Source of the DNA: Acidobacteriota bacterium | Lineage (GTDB): Bacteria > Acidobacteriota > Terriglobia > Bryobacterales > Bryobacteraceae | Direction of reading: 5' to 3' | Length of the DNA: 32,299 nucleotides | NCBI GenBank assembly: GCA_005808865.1 | Contig: SYKU01000293.1 | Span: 1-32,299, forward strand | In this document: positions 8,082-18,100 of the stretch, piece after piece | Numbering within the stretch: the first letter of the stretch is position 1 | Layout of the letters: each line of letters opens with the position of its first letter | Translations under genes and position numbers: made by a program | The notes under the pieces: generated by a model | What the model was told of the DNA's origin: nothing | The model's input: only the letters and a program-made list of their open reading frames with translations | The model's database searches: none

Positions 8082-8444
8082 TTCTGCCCAAGTGTGTGGC
8101 AAGTCCGTACAACCGGCCTTCGGGTCAGGCGGCGGATCTGGAACTGGACGCCGCCGCCATCGGTCCACGCTGGCCCCAGGATGGATGTGTCGCCTCCGGT
8201 GTGCGGTAGGACAATTCGCGCCTGTTCGGCGACGACACCGAAAACGCGCCGCGGCCGTTCGAGACAAGCCGCGGCTCTGGGCCGGACGGCGGCGTGCGGA
8301 TGCGGGAGCCCTCCAGAATCTGGACCTCGGCATGGACGGAACCACTTGGTCGCGCTTCTTCGCGCTGGGGCGCGGGGGCGGCAGCGGGCGATCAGGCGGG
8401 TGGCCTTCGTGCTGAACTTCTTCGACGAACTCCCGGCCGGTCCG

Positions 8445-10232
8445 TCACCAGCCGATGACGTAGTTGTCCTTCGCCGGGCTGACTCCGGCCTGCATCACGC
8501 CGCTCACCGGGTCGATGCGCACCATCTTGACCGCCCCTGCGCCCGACGGCTGTTGGCGGTAGGGGCTTTGGAGCGCACTGACCTCGATGCGATGTCCGCG
8601 CGCGGCGAGCGCCGGGGCAATCGCGTCCGCCAGTATCTTCGGCAGCGTCAGCCTGCCTTCCACTGGCTGCGGGAACATCGACGCATGGAAGCTCGTGGTC
8701 GTGACCGTCGGCGCTTCAAGAGCCTGTTGCAGGTTCATGCCGAATTCCTGAACGTTGAGGAACGCTTGCAGCATCGCCTGCGGCTGATTGTCGCCGCCGG
8801 GCGTGTTCCACGCGAGATAGGGCTTGCCGTTCTTCAGCGCGATGGCGGGGTTGATCGTGTGTCGCGGGCGCTTGCCGGGCTCGAGCCGGTTGAGGTCGTT
8901 TTCGTCCAGGCTGAAATACGGAAGGCGATCGTTCAGCACGAAGCCCCCGCCTTCCACCACGAGACCGCTCCCGAACGTGGCGTTGACGCTGTGGGTCACC
9001 GAGACGACGTTGCCGAACTTGTCGGCGATCACGAATGACGACGTTTCGCCCTGTGCCGAAGGCTTGTCACCCGAAGGAGCGGTGGCCCGCGCGCCGCTTT
9101 CGTAGTTCACTTCATGGCCCGCGAGAACGGCCTTTCCGTTCCGTGGATCGCCCGGCGGCGCGGCTCCGCGGATGGCGCGATCCGGCTTGATCAGCGCCCG
9201 CCGCGCGTTCCCGTAATCCTTCGACAGCAGCTCCGCGACAGGCGCATCCGTGGTGCGCGGGTCAGCGATGTAGCGGTCGCGGTCGGCGAAGGCAAGCTTC
9301 AGCGCTTCGGTCACCTGATGCACGTATTCGGGCGAATTGTGCTTCAACTGCCTGAAGTCCGAAGGCTCCATCATGTTCAGGGCCATCAACAGCACGATGC
9401 CCTGCGAATTCGGCGGGCATTGATAGATATCGAGGTCCTTGTACGGTGCGTGGATCGGTTCCGCCTCCTCCGGCTTGTAGGCGGCCAGGTCCTCGTACCG
9501 GACCAGGCCGCCTTGCTTGCGGTAGAAACCGTCGATCAGCCGCGCGATGGGACCGCGATAGAACGCATCCGCGCCTCCATCGGAAATGGCGCGAAGGGTC
9601 TTCGCGAGATCGGGCTGCACGAAGAGATCGCCTGGATCGAACGGCTTTCCGTTCTTGAGCAGAGCCGCCACCGACGTGGGAAACGGCGAGATCTTCCTCG
9701 CTCCTTCCGCATGCATGGAGGCGCTCCAATGCGTGAGCGGATGGCCTTCGGCCGCGGCCTCGTAGGCGGGCTTCATGAGGGTCTTGTAGTCGAGCGTGCC
9801 ATACTTCCTGAGCGCGAGATCGAATGCGCCCACCGCTCCAGGCACGGTGCTCGAGAGCGGCCCGGCCTCCGGAATCCTGCCGAGTTTGCGATAGAACTCG
9901 CGCGTCGCGAGCTTGGGAGCGGGTCCGGTGCCGTTGATGAAGATGGTGCGCTTCTCCTTCGCCAGATAGGCGAGGATGAACGCGTCCCCGCCGATGCCCG
10001 CCTGATGCTGCTCGACGACGGCGGTCATGTAGAACATCGCGACGCCTGCGTCGAACGCGTTTCCGCCCGCCTGCAATACCTGAGACCCGGCGAGCGCTTC
10101 GAGCGGATGCTCGGCCGCAACCATGCCATGCGTGCCCATTACGACAGGCCGCCAGAAGGGGCGCGAAGAGGGTTCCTGCGCGCGAATGAGGGAAGCCGCC
10201 AGCAATAGGCTCAAGGGAAGCAACAGCCGCAT
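8445..10232 (-). CDS. ggt: Gamma-glutamyltransferase
   Basis: Signal peptide MRLLLPLSLLLAASLIRAQ; MVAAEHPLEALAGSQVLQAGGNAFDAGVA; GETSSFVIADKFGNVVSVTHSVNATFGSGLVVEGGGFVLND; C-terminal small-subunit motifs. Start taken at internal Met 10232. Confidence 0.92.
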   Translation of the reverse strand: MRLLLPLSLLLAASLIRAQEPSSRPFWRPVVMGTHGMVAAEHPLEALAGSQVLQAGGNAFDAGVAMFYMTAVVEQHQAGIGGDAFILAYLAKEKRTIFINGTGPAPKLATREFYRKLGRIPEAGPLSSTVPGAVGAFDLALRKYGTLDYKTLMKPAYEAAAEGHPLTHWSASMHAEGARKISPFPTSVAALLKNGKPFDPGDLFVQPDLAKTLRAISDGGADAFYRGPIARLIDGFYRKQGGLVRYEDLAAYKPEEAEPIHAPYKDLDIYQCPPNSQGIVLLMALNMMEPSDFRQLKHNSPEYVHQVTEALKLAFADRDRYIADPRTTDAPVAELLSKDYGNARRALIKPDRAIRGAAPPGDPRNGKAVLAGHEVNYESGARATAPSGDKPSAQGETSSFVIADKFGNVVSVTHSVNATFGSGLVVEGGGFVLNDRLPYFSLDENDLNRLEPGKRPRHTINPAIALKNGKPYLAWNTPGGDNQPQAMLQAFLNVQEFGMNLQQALEAPTVTTTSFHASMFPQPVEGRLTLPKILADAIAPALAARGHRIEVSALQSPYRQQPSGAGAVKMVRIDPVSGVMQAGVSPAKDNYVIGW

Positions 10233-10274
10233 CAGATAAATGTAGCGCAAAGGCGGTATTCTGGGGATCACGCT

Positions 10275-11405
10275 ATGACGGAAGAGGCTTTTGCACAAGT
10301 GGAAGAAGCGCTGCGGACCGGCGGCGCGGACGGAGCTTTCGATTTCCTCTCGCGGAAGTTTCGCGCGGAAAAGAAGTACCCGTTGCTGTTTGAACTGCGG
10401 TTGATGCAGAAGCGGCGGGAACTTGGGATGCCCCTCCTGCAAGCCGGCTCGCTTGAAGATTTACCGGCTGACACGCGTCCGGCGTATGAGAAGGGGTTTA
10501 TCGACGCGGCGCGCGAAACCGGTAGCCTGTTTCTCGGCGACGGCGACATCCCGCGCGCGTGGTCGTATTTTCGCGCCATCGGCGAGGCGGCTCCGGTCGC
10601 GGCAGCCATCGATAAGGTGGAAGCGGGCGGTGAGATCGATGCCATTCTTGAGATCGCCTACCACGAGCGCGTGAATCCGAGGCGAGGGTTCGAGTTGATT
10701 CTGGCGAACCACGGCCTTTGCCGCGCCATCACCAGTTTCGGGCAGTTCCCCGGGCGTGAAGGGCGCGAAGAGAGCCTGAAACTGCTGGTCCGGACGCTGT
10801 ATCGCGATATTTGCGAAAGCATGAAGCGGACCATTGCATCGCAGGAAGGCGCGGAACCGGCCGCCGCCGGTCTGCGCGAACTGATGGCCGGTCGTGACTG
10901 GCTCTTCGAAGGGACCAACTACTATGTGGACACCTCGCACCTGGTCTCCATCGTCCGGTACAGCCTGGAACTCGAAGATCGCGAAACGCTTGCGCTGGCC
11001 GTTGAGTTGACCGAGTACGGCGCGCGGCTCTCTCCGATGTTTCAGTTCCGGGGCGATCCCCCGTTTCAGAACGTTTACGAGGATTGCGGGCATTATCTGC
11101 GCGCGCTGCTCGGCGAAGACAAAGATGCCGCGATCGCGCACTTTCGCAGGAAACTGGAAGACGACGATCCGAACGACGTAACGGCGAGCGTGGCGCAGGC
11201 GCTGGTCGGATTGCTCGCGCACGCGGAGCGGTTCGAAGAAGCGATCGAAGTCCACGTTCAATATCTGCGCGACGCGGAGCCTTCGCAGCTTGGTTGTCCG
11301 ACTGTTCTCCAACTGTGCCAGGAGGCGAAGGATTTCGGCCGCCTGCGTAACCTGGCGCGAGAGAAAGGGGACTTGTTGGGCTTTCTTTCAGGGTCGATTG
11401 GGTAA
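10275..11405 (+). CDS. Hypothetical protein, mostly alpha-helical in appearance
   Basis: Complete 376-aa ORF with coding-like composition, divergent from ggt with a 42-bp gap; no family recognised. Confidence 0.7.
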   Translation: MTEEAFAQVEEALRTGGADGAFDFLSRKFRAEKKYPLLFELRLMQKRRELGMPLLQAGSLEDLPADTRPAYEKGFIDAARETGSLFLGDGDIPRAWSYFRAIGEAAPVAAAIDKVEAGGEIDAILEIAYHERVNPRRGFELILANHGLCRAITSFGQFPGREGREESLKLLVRTLYRDICESMKRTIASQEGAEPAAAGLRELMAGRDWLFEGTNYYVDTSHLVSIVRYSLELEDRETLALAVELTEYGARLSPMFQFRGDPPFQNVYEDCGHYLRALLGEDKDAAIAHFRRKLEDDDPNDVTASVAQALVGLLAHAERFEEAIEVHVQYLRDAEPSQLGCPTVLQLCQEAKDFGRLRNLAREKGDLLGFLSGSIG

Positions 11406-11617
11406 GGGCCTGACAGGAACCTGCGGCCCCCGATTTGTACCTGGATCTGTAACGCTGGAGCAGCCCATCGCCTTTCGTGGCCTGTTGGGGATGGCCGCGG
11501 CGCAAAGTGCAGTGGGGCAGAGGATTGCTTTTTGTCGTCTGCCAGTTTCGCAGCCCGTCGGGGATTTCCCGGCGCGAAGGTTTTTCGGTCCTGCCGTTTG
11601 ACCGGAAGAAGGGACCC

Positions 11618-13294
11618 CTACTCCACGACGGCGACACTCGCGATCGTCCACGGTCCGGTACGCAATTCGCGGACGATTGCGCCTTTCTTGTCCACCTCCG
11701 CCAACCGTCTGCCCGTGTAGTCCGAAATCAGAAGGTTCCCGCCCGGCAGGAGAGCCATTCCGGAAACCCATCCGAACTGCACGTCCATCTTTTGGCCGCC
11801 GGCCGAGCGCACGATTTTGCCGGCCTTATCCACCTCTACGATCTCGCCCGGATTCGTCATGCCCACGATCGTGTTCCCATTCTGCATTCGAATGGCCTTG
11901 TAGGGCAGCCGCATTTCGCCCGGCGCAAAGGTCCACACGATCTCCCCGGCGCGGTTCACTTCGACGATCTTTCCCGCCCGCTCGATCGAAATGAGCGTCG
12001 TCCCGGCGTCCGTGCGGCGGCAGTTGCGCATCCGCATGTTCGCCATGTCCGCGTTTTCGTATTTCCACACGATCTTCTTCCTCGGATCGACCTCGATCAC
12101 GCGGCCAAGCCTGGCATCTCCGATGAGGGTGTTCCCGTTGCCCAGGCGTTCGGCGGTTATAGGATGCACCAATCCTTCGTCAGGTCCGTAGCTCCATACT
12201 GTACGCTGTTGCGCGTCCATTTCGGCCACCGTTTTCTTGGGTCCCATGGTGTAGAGCACATTGCCATTCGGAAGAGACTGCACGTCGTGACCCCGGAAAT
12301 TGGGTACGCGCCACAAGACCTTACCTGAAGGCCACAGCAAGCCCAGCACTTCGCCGCCCGGGCCGTGATCGGCGGCCACGATCTTGATTTCGTTCTTTTT
12401 CGCCAGACGCTTGTCGAGGAAGTCGAACATCCTCTTCTCGGCGCGGTCGGCGTCGGCGCCCTTGAAGCCGTGATCGGAGCCTTCGATAGTTTCAAGTTCC
12501 GCATGGACGCCCGCGGCGCGCAAGCGGTCGACGAGCCAAACAGACTGCGCATGCTCCACATAGCGGTCCACGGTTCCATGCACCGCGAGGACCGGCGCGG
12601 CGGAAGGGGTCACCCAATTGAGAGGGCTTGCCCGCACGTGCGCTTTACGGGCATGGTCCAGATCTCCGCCGAGAAACAGCGGAAGCACCTCGGCCGCGTC
12701 CACGCTTTTTCCGTATGACTTGGTGAAATCGGTGGGTCCGTAGTAATCGACCACGCAGGAAACACGGCTCGATTCGTCGAGATGCGGCCCGCTCCCCTCA
12801 AATTCGCGGATGCCGGCCGTTAGGCCGAGGAATAGAGCGAGGTGGCCGCCGGCCGATCCGCCCGTTGCGCAGATGCGGTCCGGATCGAGCGAGAAGCGCG
12901 AGGCGTGCGCCCGCATCCACCTGACGGACGCCTTCACGTCTTCGACCGGCGCGGGAAACTGGTTTACGGGGGAGAGGCGATAGCTCACGGTCGCGGCAAC
13001 GTAACCGCGCTGCGCGAGTTTGATGCACAGCGGCAAATAGCTCTCGCGGTTGCCGCGCCTGAAGCCTCCGCCGTGAATGCACAAGACGCCCGGGAACGGC
13101 CCTGCGCCCTTGGGACGAACCACGTCGAGCTCGAGTTTGCCGCCAACGTTCGAGTACTGGATATTCGGTTCATAAATCACGTTCTCCGGCATCGCCGGAA
13201 CCGGCGGTTTCGGCGGCGGCTGAACCTGAGCCGCCAGCGGAAGGGCGAGCGCGAGTAGGTACACTTTGGTCTGCATGAGTTTCAATTTCAGCAT
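11618..13294 (-). CDS. Secreted alpha/beta-hydrolase (BD-FAE/esterase-like) fused to a C-terminal beta-propeller-like domain
   Basis: Leader MQTKVYLLALALPLAAQ (Met at 13276 or 13294); CIHGGGFRRGNRESY, ICATGGSAGGHLALFLG nucleophile elbow, GSDHGF; from ~residue 330 repeated blades of type 'NGNTLIGDARLGRVIEVDPRKKIVWKYE'. Confidence 0.85.
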   Translation of the reverse strand: MLKLKLMQTKVYLLALALPLAAQVQPPPKPPVPAMPENVIYEPNIQYSNVGGKLELDVVRPKGAGPFPGVLCIHGGGFRRGNRESYLPLCIKLAQRGYVAATVSYRLSPVNQFPAPVEDVKASVRWMRAHASRFSLDPDRICATGGSAGGHLALFLGLTAGIREFEGSGPHLDESSRVSCVVDYYGPTDFTKSYGKSVDAAEVLPLFLGGDLDHARKAHVRASPLNWVTPSAAPVLAVHGTVDRYVEHAQSVWLVDRLRAAGVHAELETIEGSDHGFKGADADRAEKRMFDFLDKRLAKKNEIKIVAADHGPGGEVLGLLWPSGKVLWRVPNFRGHDVQSLPNGNVLYTMGPKKTVAEMDAQQRTVWSYGPDEGLVHPITAERLGNGNTLIGDARLGRVIEVDPRKKIVWKYENADMANMRMRNCRRTDAGTTLISIERAGKIVEVNRAGEIVWTFAPGEMRLPYKAIRMQNGNTIVGMTNPGEIVEVDKAGKIVRSAGGQKMDVQFGWVSGMALLPGGNLLISDYTGRRLAEVDKKGAIVRELRTGPWTIASVAVVE

Positions 13295-13319
13295 TTCTGT
13301 CTCAACGACTGCTCTCGTC

Positions 13320-14666
13320 TCAGCCCCCAAAGACCGCCTGCGCGGCCATGACCAGCCCAAACCCGAAGACCGACACGATCACCTTCATGGTAGTCCAGCT
13401 TCGCAGCGTCTGTGGGACGGTCATTCCGAAGTACTCCTTCACCATCCAGAAGCCCGCGTCGTTGACGTGCGAGAGAATCGTGCCGCCGCAGGAGACGGCG
13501 AGGACAATCATTTCGGGCTGGTAGCCTTGCAGCCCCTTGACGAGCGGCGCCACGATTCCAGCCGCCGTGATGATTGCGACCGTGGCCGAACCTTGCGCCA
13601 CGCGCATCGCGGCGGCGATCACGTAGGCCACAATTAGAGGCGAAATGCTCGACGATGCAAGCAACTTGCCTGCGTAGGGGCCGACGCCGGAATCGACTAT
13701 CACCTGCTTGAACGCGCCGCCGCCACCCATGATGACGAGCAGCGTACCGATGGGCGCGAGAGAACTGGTGGCCATGCTGGCGATCTTGTCGCGGCTCAGG
13801 CCCCGCGCGGAGCCGAAGACAATCATGGCCGCGAGGGTGGTCACGGTCAGCGCCGTGAACGGGTGGCCGAAAAACCCGAGGATCGATTTGCCGGGCGCGT
13901 CCGTCATGTCGAAGATGGTCGCGGCGAAAATGAAAATGACCGGCATGAGAAGGATAAGAATCACGAGCCACACCGGCGGCGGAGAGCCGGCGTCGGTCGA
14001 AGTGGCCTCGGCGGACTGTTTGGCCATTTCAGGCACCGGAATGTCGAGGCGCTTCGAGATCCAGCCGCCGTAGAAGATGCCGCCCAGGATTGTCATCGGG
14101 ATCGATACCGCGACGCCGTAGAGTATCGTGCGGCCGAGGTCCGCGCCGAGGAGTTGCGCGGCCGCGGCGGGGGCGGGATGCGGCGGAACCAGCGCGTGAA
14201 CGACCGTCAGCTCGGCCGTCATCGGCATTCCGTAAAACAGCAGCGAGCGCTTCGACTCACGGGCGAGGTTCCAGACGATCGGCACGAGAATGATGAACCC
14301 GACTTCGAAGAAGATCGGCAGACCGACGAGGAAAGCGGCGGTCATCACGGCCCAGGCCGCGCGGTCGCGTCCGAATCTTTCGAGAAGCCAATCCGCCAGC
14401 TGACGTCCTCCTCCGGAGTGTTCGAGGAAGCGGCCGATCATTGCTCCAAGCCCCACAACGACGGCAATGAAGCCCAGCGCCTCTCCGAAGCCGGTCTGGA
14501 CGGATTTGAGCACCTGCGCCGGAGCCATGCCGGCCGCGAGTCCGAGCGCCATGCTCGAAAGGATGAGGGCGAGAAACGCGTGAAGGCGGACGGCAAGGAT
14601 CAGGAAAAGCAGCAGCCCGATCGAGGCCAGCGTCAAAGCGATGAGGTAAGGGCCATTCGCGGGCAT
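13320..14666 (-). CDS. GntP-family permease (gluconate/H+ symporter-like)
   Basis: 448 aa, many hydrophobic segments; PTQVLKSVQTGFGEALGFIAVVVGLGAMIGRFLEHSGGG-type N-terminus, LVPPHPAPAAAAQLLGADLG, SHVNDAGFWMVKEYFGMT. Confidence 0.9.
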   Translation of the reverse strand: MPANGPYLIALTLASIGLLLFLILAVRLHAFLALILSSMALGLAAGMAPAQVLKSVQTGFGEALGFIAVVVGLGAMIGRFLEHSGGGRQLADWLLERFGRDRAAWAVMTAAFLVGLPIFFEVGFIILVPIVWNLARESKRSLLFYGMPMTAELTVVHALVPPHPAPAAAAQLLGADLGRTILYGVAVSIPMTILGGIFYGGWISKRLDIPVPEMAKQSAEATSTDAGSPPPVWLVILILLMPVIFIFAATIFDMTDAPGKSILGFFGHPFTALTVTTLAAMIVFGSARGLSRDKIASMATSSLAPIGTLLVIMGGGGAFKQVIVDSGVGPYAGKLLASSSISPLIVAYVIAAAMRVAQGSATVAIITAAGIVAPLVKGLQGYQPEMIVLAVSCGGTILSHVNDAGFWMVKEYFGMTVPQTLRSWTTMKVIVSVFGFGLVMAAQAVFGG

Positions 14667-14814
14667 GAGTTGGTTATTCTACAACGTCCGCGCGACGAAT
14701 GCTTCTCGCCGTGAGACGCGCGGACGGCGCGGCTGTGTTTTTCGATACGCTAGCGGAGCCGTTAAACCCCAGCCGCCGGTTGCGGGCGGACACGTTCGTG
14801 GGCGGCGTCACCTT

Positions 14815-15025
14815 CAAGTGTGGACCAACCCGTGGGGCTCGCGGAAGAGGCCCGGAAACCCACGCTCGATCTGTTTCGACTGATCCAACCTCACCTGGAG
14901 CAGAACCAGTCATTGCAGTCCGTGGCGGATGCCGCAGACGTTCCGTTTCGAACCGCGCAAACGCTGGGTTGCGCAACATGGGCTGTTCGGTCTACCCGTC
15001 CTGGCGCCACGAGCGGGGGGTGAAC
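14815..15025 (+). pseudogene. N-terminal helix-turn-helix remnant of a DDE (rve/Mu-like) transposase
   Basis: LFRLIQPHLEQNQSLQSVADAADVPFRTAQ, then after a frame change RWVAQHGLFGLPVLAPRAG; HTH region of integrase-core transposases, no catalytic domain attached. Confidence 0.65.
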
Positions 15026-15113
15026 GTTACTTACTCAGGGCGATGAGGATGTACTCGCGGGCGTGCTTGTGATAGGTTCGTACACACAACTTTTCGTGTT
15101 TTGGAGTTCTGCC

Positions 15114-18100
15114 ATGCGCTTTTCGACCAGGTTCGTCGTCCTTCTTCTGCCCGCGGTTCTTGCCGCTCAGGACACCCGGGGTATTATCTCGGGTACGGTA
15201 ATCGACACTCAAGGAGCTACGGTCGTGGGCGCCGGGGTGACGGTAACCAATACCGGCACCGCGACGGTGACCAGGTTGAAGACGAACCCGAGCGGCTACT
15301 ACGAGGCTCCGCTTCTTCTGCCGGGCATTTATTCGGTGTCTGTGGAGATGGCTGGATTCAAGAGAGTGGTGCAGTCGGGAGTCACGTTGGGTTTGGGCGA
15401 TCAACTGAAGGTGAACGTGCAGTTGGAAGTGGGAGGGGTGACGGAGTCGGTGACGATTTCGGCTGAGGCGCCGATGTTGGAGACGAGTTCGGTGAGCACG
15501 GGGCGGAGCATGACGAACCGCGAGGTGATGGACCTGCCGGTGATCGGCAATAACGTGATGGCGCTGGCGCGGATGGCGCCGGGTGTGCAGGTGCCAGGCA
15601 CGACGCAGTTTTTGGTGCAAGGGCAGGTGGGGGGCGGGTCGGCGTACAACTCGCCGGGTGCGGTGGGAGGGAATGAATGGTCGATTGACGGGGCTTCGAC
15701 GAACGGGACGGATCGACGGGCGTCGATCATGCCGAGCCCGGACGTGATTGATGAGTTTAAGATTGAGACCTCCAATTTTGATGCTTCGTTTGGCCACGCG
15801 ACGGGGTTGGGTATTTCGATGTCGACGAAGGCGGGCGCCAATCAATTTCACGGGACGAGCACGTTACAGTTCATCAACCAGCGTTGGAACGCGGCGTCGT
15901 TTTTTGTGAAGCAGGCGCGCTGGGCGCAGGTATCGGCGCTGAATACGGCAGGCAATACGGCGGAGGCGCGGAGACTGGCGGATTCGCCGATGCTGAATTC
16001 GGGCAAGACGCTGAACTACCAGGCGACGATCAGCGGGCCGGTCCATATCCCAAAGGTTGTGGATGGCCGGAATAAGCTATTTTTCTTTCTGGGCTTTTCG
16101 GAGCTGAAGAATCGCCAATCGGCGCGGCCGAGCGAGATCAACCATACGGTGCCTACGGCGGCGATGCGGAACGGCGATTTTTCGGATTTGTTGCGCGTTG
16201 ACGCGGTTCGTTACCAGGTGTACGATCCGGTTTCGACGCGGCCGGATCCGGCGCGACCCGGCCACTGGGTTCGTACTCCGTTTCCTGGCAATATCCTGCC
16301 GCAGGCTCGTCTGCGGAACCCGATCTACGACTTTTACGCGAAGCGAATGCCACTGCCGAACGTTGACACGACGGGCCGGGACCCGATTAACAATTATCTG
16401 GCGACGGGCATGCCGAACAATGTGGATTACCGATCGTGGAACAACCGGATCGACTATCAGGCGACCTCCAATCATCGCTTCTTCTTTCGGTGGTTTAAGA
16501 GTGACTTTCTGGAGGGGGCGCAGGATTACACTTACGAAACAGAGCGCGGACTGTTGAACTGGGACGAGAAGCGGCCGGCCGTCAGCGCGGCCGCCGACTG
16601 GACGTTCGCGGCGAGCGCTTCGACGGTCTTCAACGTTACGGTGGATACGAATTGGTTTCTGCTGCAGAACCAGCGGTTGGGCACGCGGAAGTATAAGCCG
16701 AGCGATGTGGGGCTGCCGGCGTACATGGATGCCAAGTGCGGCGCCAGTTGTGTGATGCCGCGGATTGTTTTTCCTGGGATGACGCATTGGAACGGCGATA
16801 TGTACATGGGAGTGCAGGTGGACCCAGGGACGAAGGGCCGGCAGCAGGCCGTGAAGTTTAATACGACGCACATTCGGGGCGTCCATTCCCTGCGTGCTGG
16901 AGTCGATTTCCGGCAGCATTTCCGGACGCAATTACAAAACGGCGGACTCACTTCGGGCGTGTTTAATTTTGGGAATAACTATGTGCGGAAGGATGAAGAC
17001 GGATTCGTTCCGGCGGCGAGCCTGGGGCTGGACTGGGCGACGTTTATGCTGGGAATTCCGACGGCGGCGTCGGTGGATACGAACGACAACTTCGCACTGA
17101 CGAGCCCGTACTATGCGTGGTTTGCGCAGGATACGTGGCGAGTGACGCGTAAGTTGACGGTTACGCTTGGTTTGCGTATGGAGTATGAGCAGGGTCCGAC
17201 GGAGCGGTATAACCGCGCATTGACTTACTTTGATCCGAAACTGGAGCTGCCGATAGCCGCGGGAGCGCAGGCGGCCTATGCGCGCAACCCGCTGCCGGAG
17301 CTGCCGGCCAGCCAGTTTCTGGTGCGGGGTGGTAGTGTTTACGCCGGGGTGAACGGGGCGTCGCGGCGATTGTGGCGGAACGAGCTGATGTGGCTGCCGC
17401 GCGTATCGGCGGCTTGGCAGGGCAACGACAAGACAGTGATCCGCGGAGGTTACGGGACTTACTACGACACGCTGAACGTGATGAATCAAGGGGCGAACCA
17501 ATATGGTTTTGCGCGGGCGACGACGACGAACCTGACGAACGATTTCGGGACTACTTGGAACGCCGGGAATCCTGGGGCCGGCATCTCTCCGCTGACGGAT
17601 CCGTTTCCGGTGCGGGCAAACGGAACTCGCTTTGATGTGCCGTTGCGCGACGCGCTGGGTTCGATGGCGCGGGCGGGCCAGGGGTTCACCTTCACTGACT
17701 TCGATCGGCAGCATCCGCGGGTGCAGCGATGGCGGGTTGGCGTACAGCGAGAGATTTCGAAGGACATGATGATCGAGGTGGCTTATTGGGGCCAGCGGGG
17801 GGATCGGGTGCCGCCGGCGACCAACACGCGGTTGGATTTTTTGCCGGAGGGTTACTGGAACAAGTCGAACAGGCGGAATAACGCGCTGGCGAATGAGTTG
17901 AACCGGAACGTGCCGAATCCGTTTCTGTTGAGTAACTTCGAATCGCTGCGGACGTCCAGTCCGGTGCTTTACCAGCACCTGTCGACGTTGGGACGGTTCA
18001 CGAGCCCGACGATTCCGAAGAACCAGTTGCTGCGGGACTTTCCGCAGATGAATGGGCTTTTAAGCGCCACAGTCCCGACCGGAAAGGCGAGCACGCATTC

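Noticed and set aside
9114-10208. 364-aa plus-strand ORF
   Set aside because: Antisense to gamma-glutamyltransferase; no recognisable domain.
11406-11617. Possible gene between the convergent genes at 11405 and 11618
   Set aside because: No ORF with recognisable motifs; overlapping short ORFs only, so treated as intergenic.
13863-14714. 283-aa plus-strand ORF opposite the GntP permease
   Set aside because: Charged low-complexity translation antisense to a confident membrane transporter.
16077-17978. Long minus-strand ORFs (284 and 348 aa) under the TonB receptor
   Set aside because: Arg/His/Pro-rich antisense shadow ORFs; the plus-strand receptor is clearly the coding frame.
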